NCBI GenBank assembly: GCA_002315455.1
Contig: DCGG01000083.1
Coordinates: forward strand, 21,378-28,810
Length of the DNA: 7,433 nt
Reading direction: 5' to 3'
Origin: Lentisphaeria bacterium UBA1784
GTDB lineage: Bacteria; Verrucomicrobiota; Lentisphaeria; Victivallales; Victivallaceae
Both the position numbers and the translations under genes were made by a program. Below, in pieces: positions 6,578-7,433 of the stretch. Each line of letters starts with the position of its first letter. Within the stretch, counting starts at the first letter, position 1. The notes under the pieces were generated by a model. It did not search any database and was not told where the DNA came from. It was given only the letters and a program-made list of their open reading frames with translations.

Positions 6578-7433
6578 TCACTTGGTCATTTCAAACAACT
6601 GCTTCGTGGGTGTGACCGAGAGTTCCATGCGCTGTTTGCCGGCGTTGACGGTGGTGACGACGTATTTATCGCCACAGGCAAAGTGCGGATGGGAATCGGG
6701 GTGGAGTTTGCTCGGGTTATCCTGAGTGTTGTAGGCAGGATATTTCCGGTAGAGATAGACGACTTTGCCGGTTTTGGTGTTCCAGAAGGCGACGCCCATG
6801 GCTCCTCCGCGCCACCATGGGCCGACGCCGAAGTCGAAGGTCACGCCGGAGAGATCGGCAGTCATGGCAGCGTGGGAGGCTTTGTGCCTTACCACCACCT
6901 TCTGTTTCCCAGTAGCCAAGTCGTGGAGGATCACTCCTTTGCCGCCCGAGCAGAAATAGAAGCCCTTGCCGTCGGCGGTCCAGTATTCGTGGGTGGCGTA
7001 ATTGGTCATGGAGGGGATCATCTTCCTGGAACCGTCCGGCCGCAGCAACCAAAGCCGCGGATAGATGCCGTTCACCTTGTGGATGGGATGTTCCACGCCC
7101 TTGGCGTCCTTCCAGTTGACCTCCCATGCGGCGAGGGCGAGATCATCGTTTTCGGGGTTGATCTGGCCGTGGTTGATGAAGAAATCCGTGATTCCCCAAG
7201 TCTGAAATTTACCGGTCTTCAGGTCCACGGTTCCCTGCACGAAGCGGTCGTCGATCTTGAGGTCCAGAAACATCTTGCGCCGGTCCTTGCTGAGGGTGAC
7301 GTGCGTACAGTAGTGGCGGATCGTTCCCATGGCCTTCAGTTCAGCGGGGATGGGGCAGAGTTTGATTTCCTTCATGGGATCGGTGTTGAGGTCCCGCATG
7401 AAGATGCCGTCATGGTTGATGTAGTAGAGTTTG
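6578..7433 (-). CDS. Oligogalacturonate-lyase-like beta-propeller protein (N-terminus cut by window edge)
   Basis: C-terminal 284 residues of a minus-strand gene that ends with TGA at 6578-6580. The frame stays open to the right edge, upstream of the ATG at 7397-7399, and already reads KLYYINHDGIF there, so that ATG is internal. The sequence shows repeated propeller blades with DG/DGK turns, such as RPDGSRK, HEYWTADGKGFYF, HDLATGK and NTKTGKVVYLY. It ends with a His-rich HPDSHPHF followed by DKYVVTT. This pattern resembles oligogalacturonate lyases (Ogl, polysaccharide lyase family 22), which fold as seven-bladed propellers and bind Mn through three His and a Gln. The final HPH and the upstream SHAAMTAD histidine are candidate metal ligands; I cannot confidently place the Gln. 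In Ogl the product would be a keto-uronate from pectin fragments. A generic TolB-like or WD40-like propeller is the alternative. Secretion cannot be judged because the N-terminus is missing. Confidence 0.6.
   Translation of the reverse strand, partial: KLYYINHDGIFMRDLNTDPMKEIKLCPIPAELKAMGTIRHYCTHVTLSKDRRKMFLDLKIDDRFVQGTVDLKTGKFQTWGITDFFINHGQINPENDDLALAAWEVNWKDAKGVEHPIHKVNGIYPRLWLLRPDGSRKMIPSMTNYATHEYWTADGKGFYFCSGGKGVILHDLATGKQKVVVRHKASHAAMTADLSGVTFDFGVGPWWRGGAMGVAFWNTKTGKVVYLYRKYPAYNTQDNPSKLHPDSHPHFACGDKYVVTTVNAGKQRMELSVTPTKQLFEMTK

Overview
The window holds five protein-coding genes and no RNA genes, insertion sequences or CRISPR arrays that I can see. GC content is fairly high and codon use is uniform. 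A Hanks-type Ser/Thr kinase with an N-terminal zinc ribbon, a lipidated TolC-type outer-membrane protein, a periplasmic SurA-like chaperone and an oligogalacturonate-lyase-like beta-propeller point to a Gram-negative heterotroph. My best guess is the PVC superphylum, perhaps Lentisphaerota (Victivallis-like). This is an inference from domain combinations, not from any marker gene.

Layout from left to right: (1) minus strand, 1-1649: a TolC-family outer-membrane efflux lipoprotein whose C-terminus runs off the left edge. (2) 1650-1820: a 171-bp gap with a likely minus-strand promoter for the tolC-like gene and a weak inverted repeat. (3) minus strand, 1821-3002: an RlmD/TrmA-family RNA uracil-C5 methyltransferase, probably with a TTG start. 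(4) 3003-3245: a divergent intergenic region with two back-to-back sigma70-like promoters whose -35 boxes are 10 bp apart. (5) plus strand, 3246-4226: an exported SurA/parvulin-like protein. (6) plus strand, 4223-6502: a membrane-spanning Ser/Thr kinase overlapping the parvulin-like gene by 4 bp (ATGA). (7) 6503-6577: a convergent gap with a strong bidirectional terminator. (8) minus strand, 6578-7433: the C-terminal part of an oligogalacturonate-lyase-like beta-propeller protein that runs off the right edge.

The most interesting unit is the parvulin-kinase pair. A periplasmic folding factor that has apparently lost both conserved parvulin histidines is translationally coupled to a one-pass kinase. 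The kinase has a cytoplasmic zinc ribbon, an HHD instead of HRD catalytic loop, and a roughly 340-residue extracytoplasmic region made of a coiled coil and a C-terminal domain I do not recognise. This looks like an envelope-sensing or envelope-maintenance module, but its substrate and signal are unknown. The other genes appear to be independent housekeeping, efflux and carbohydrate-use functions.
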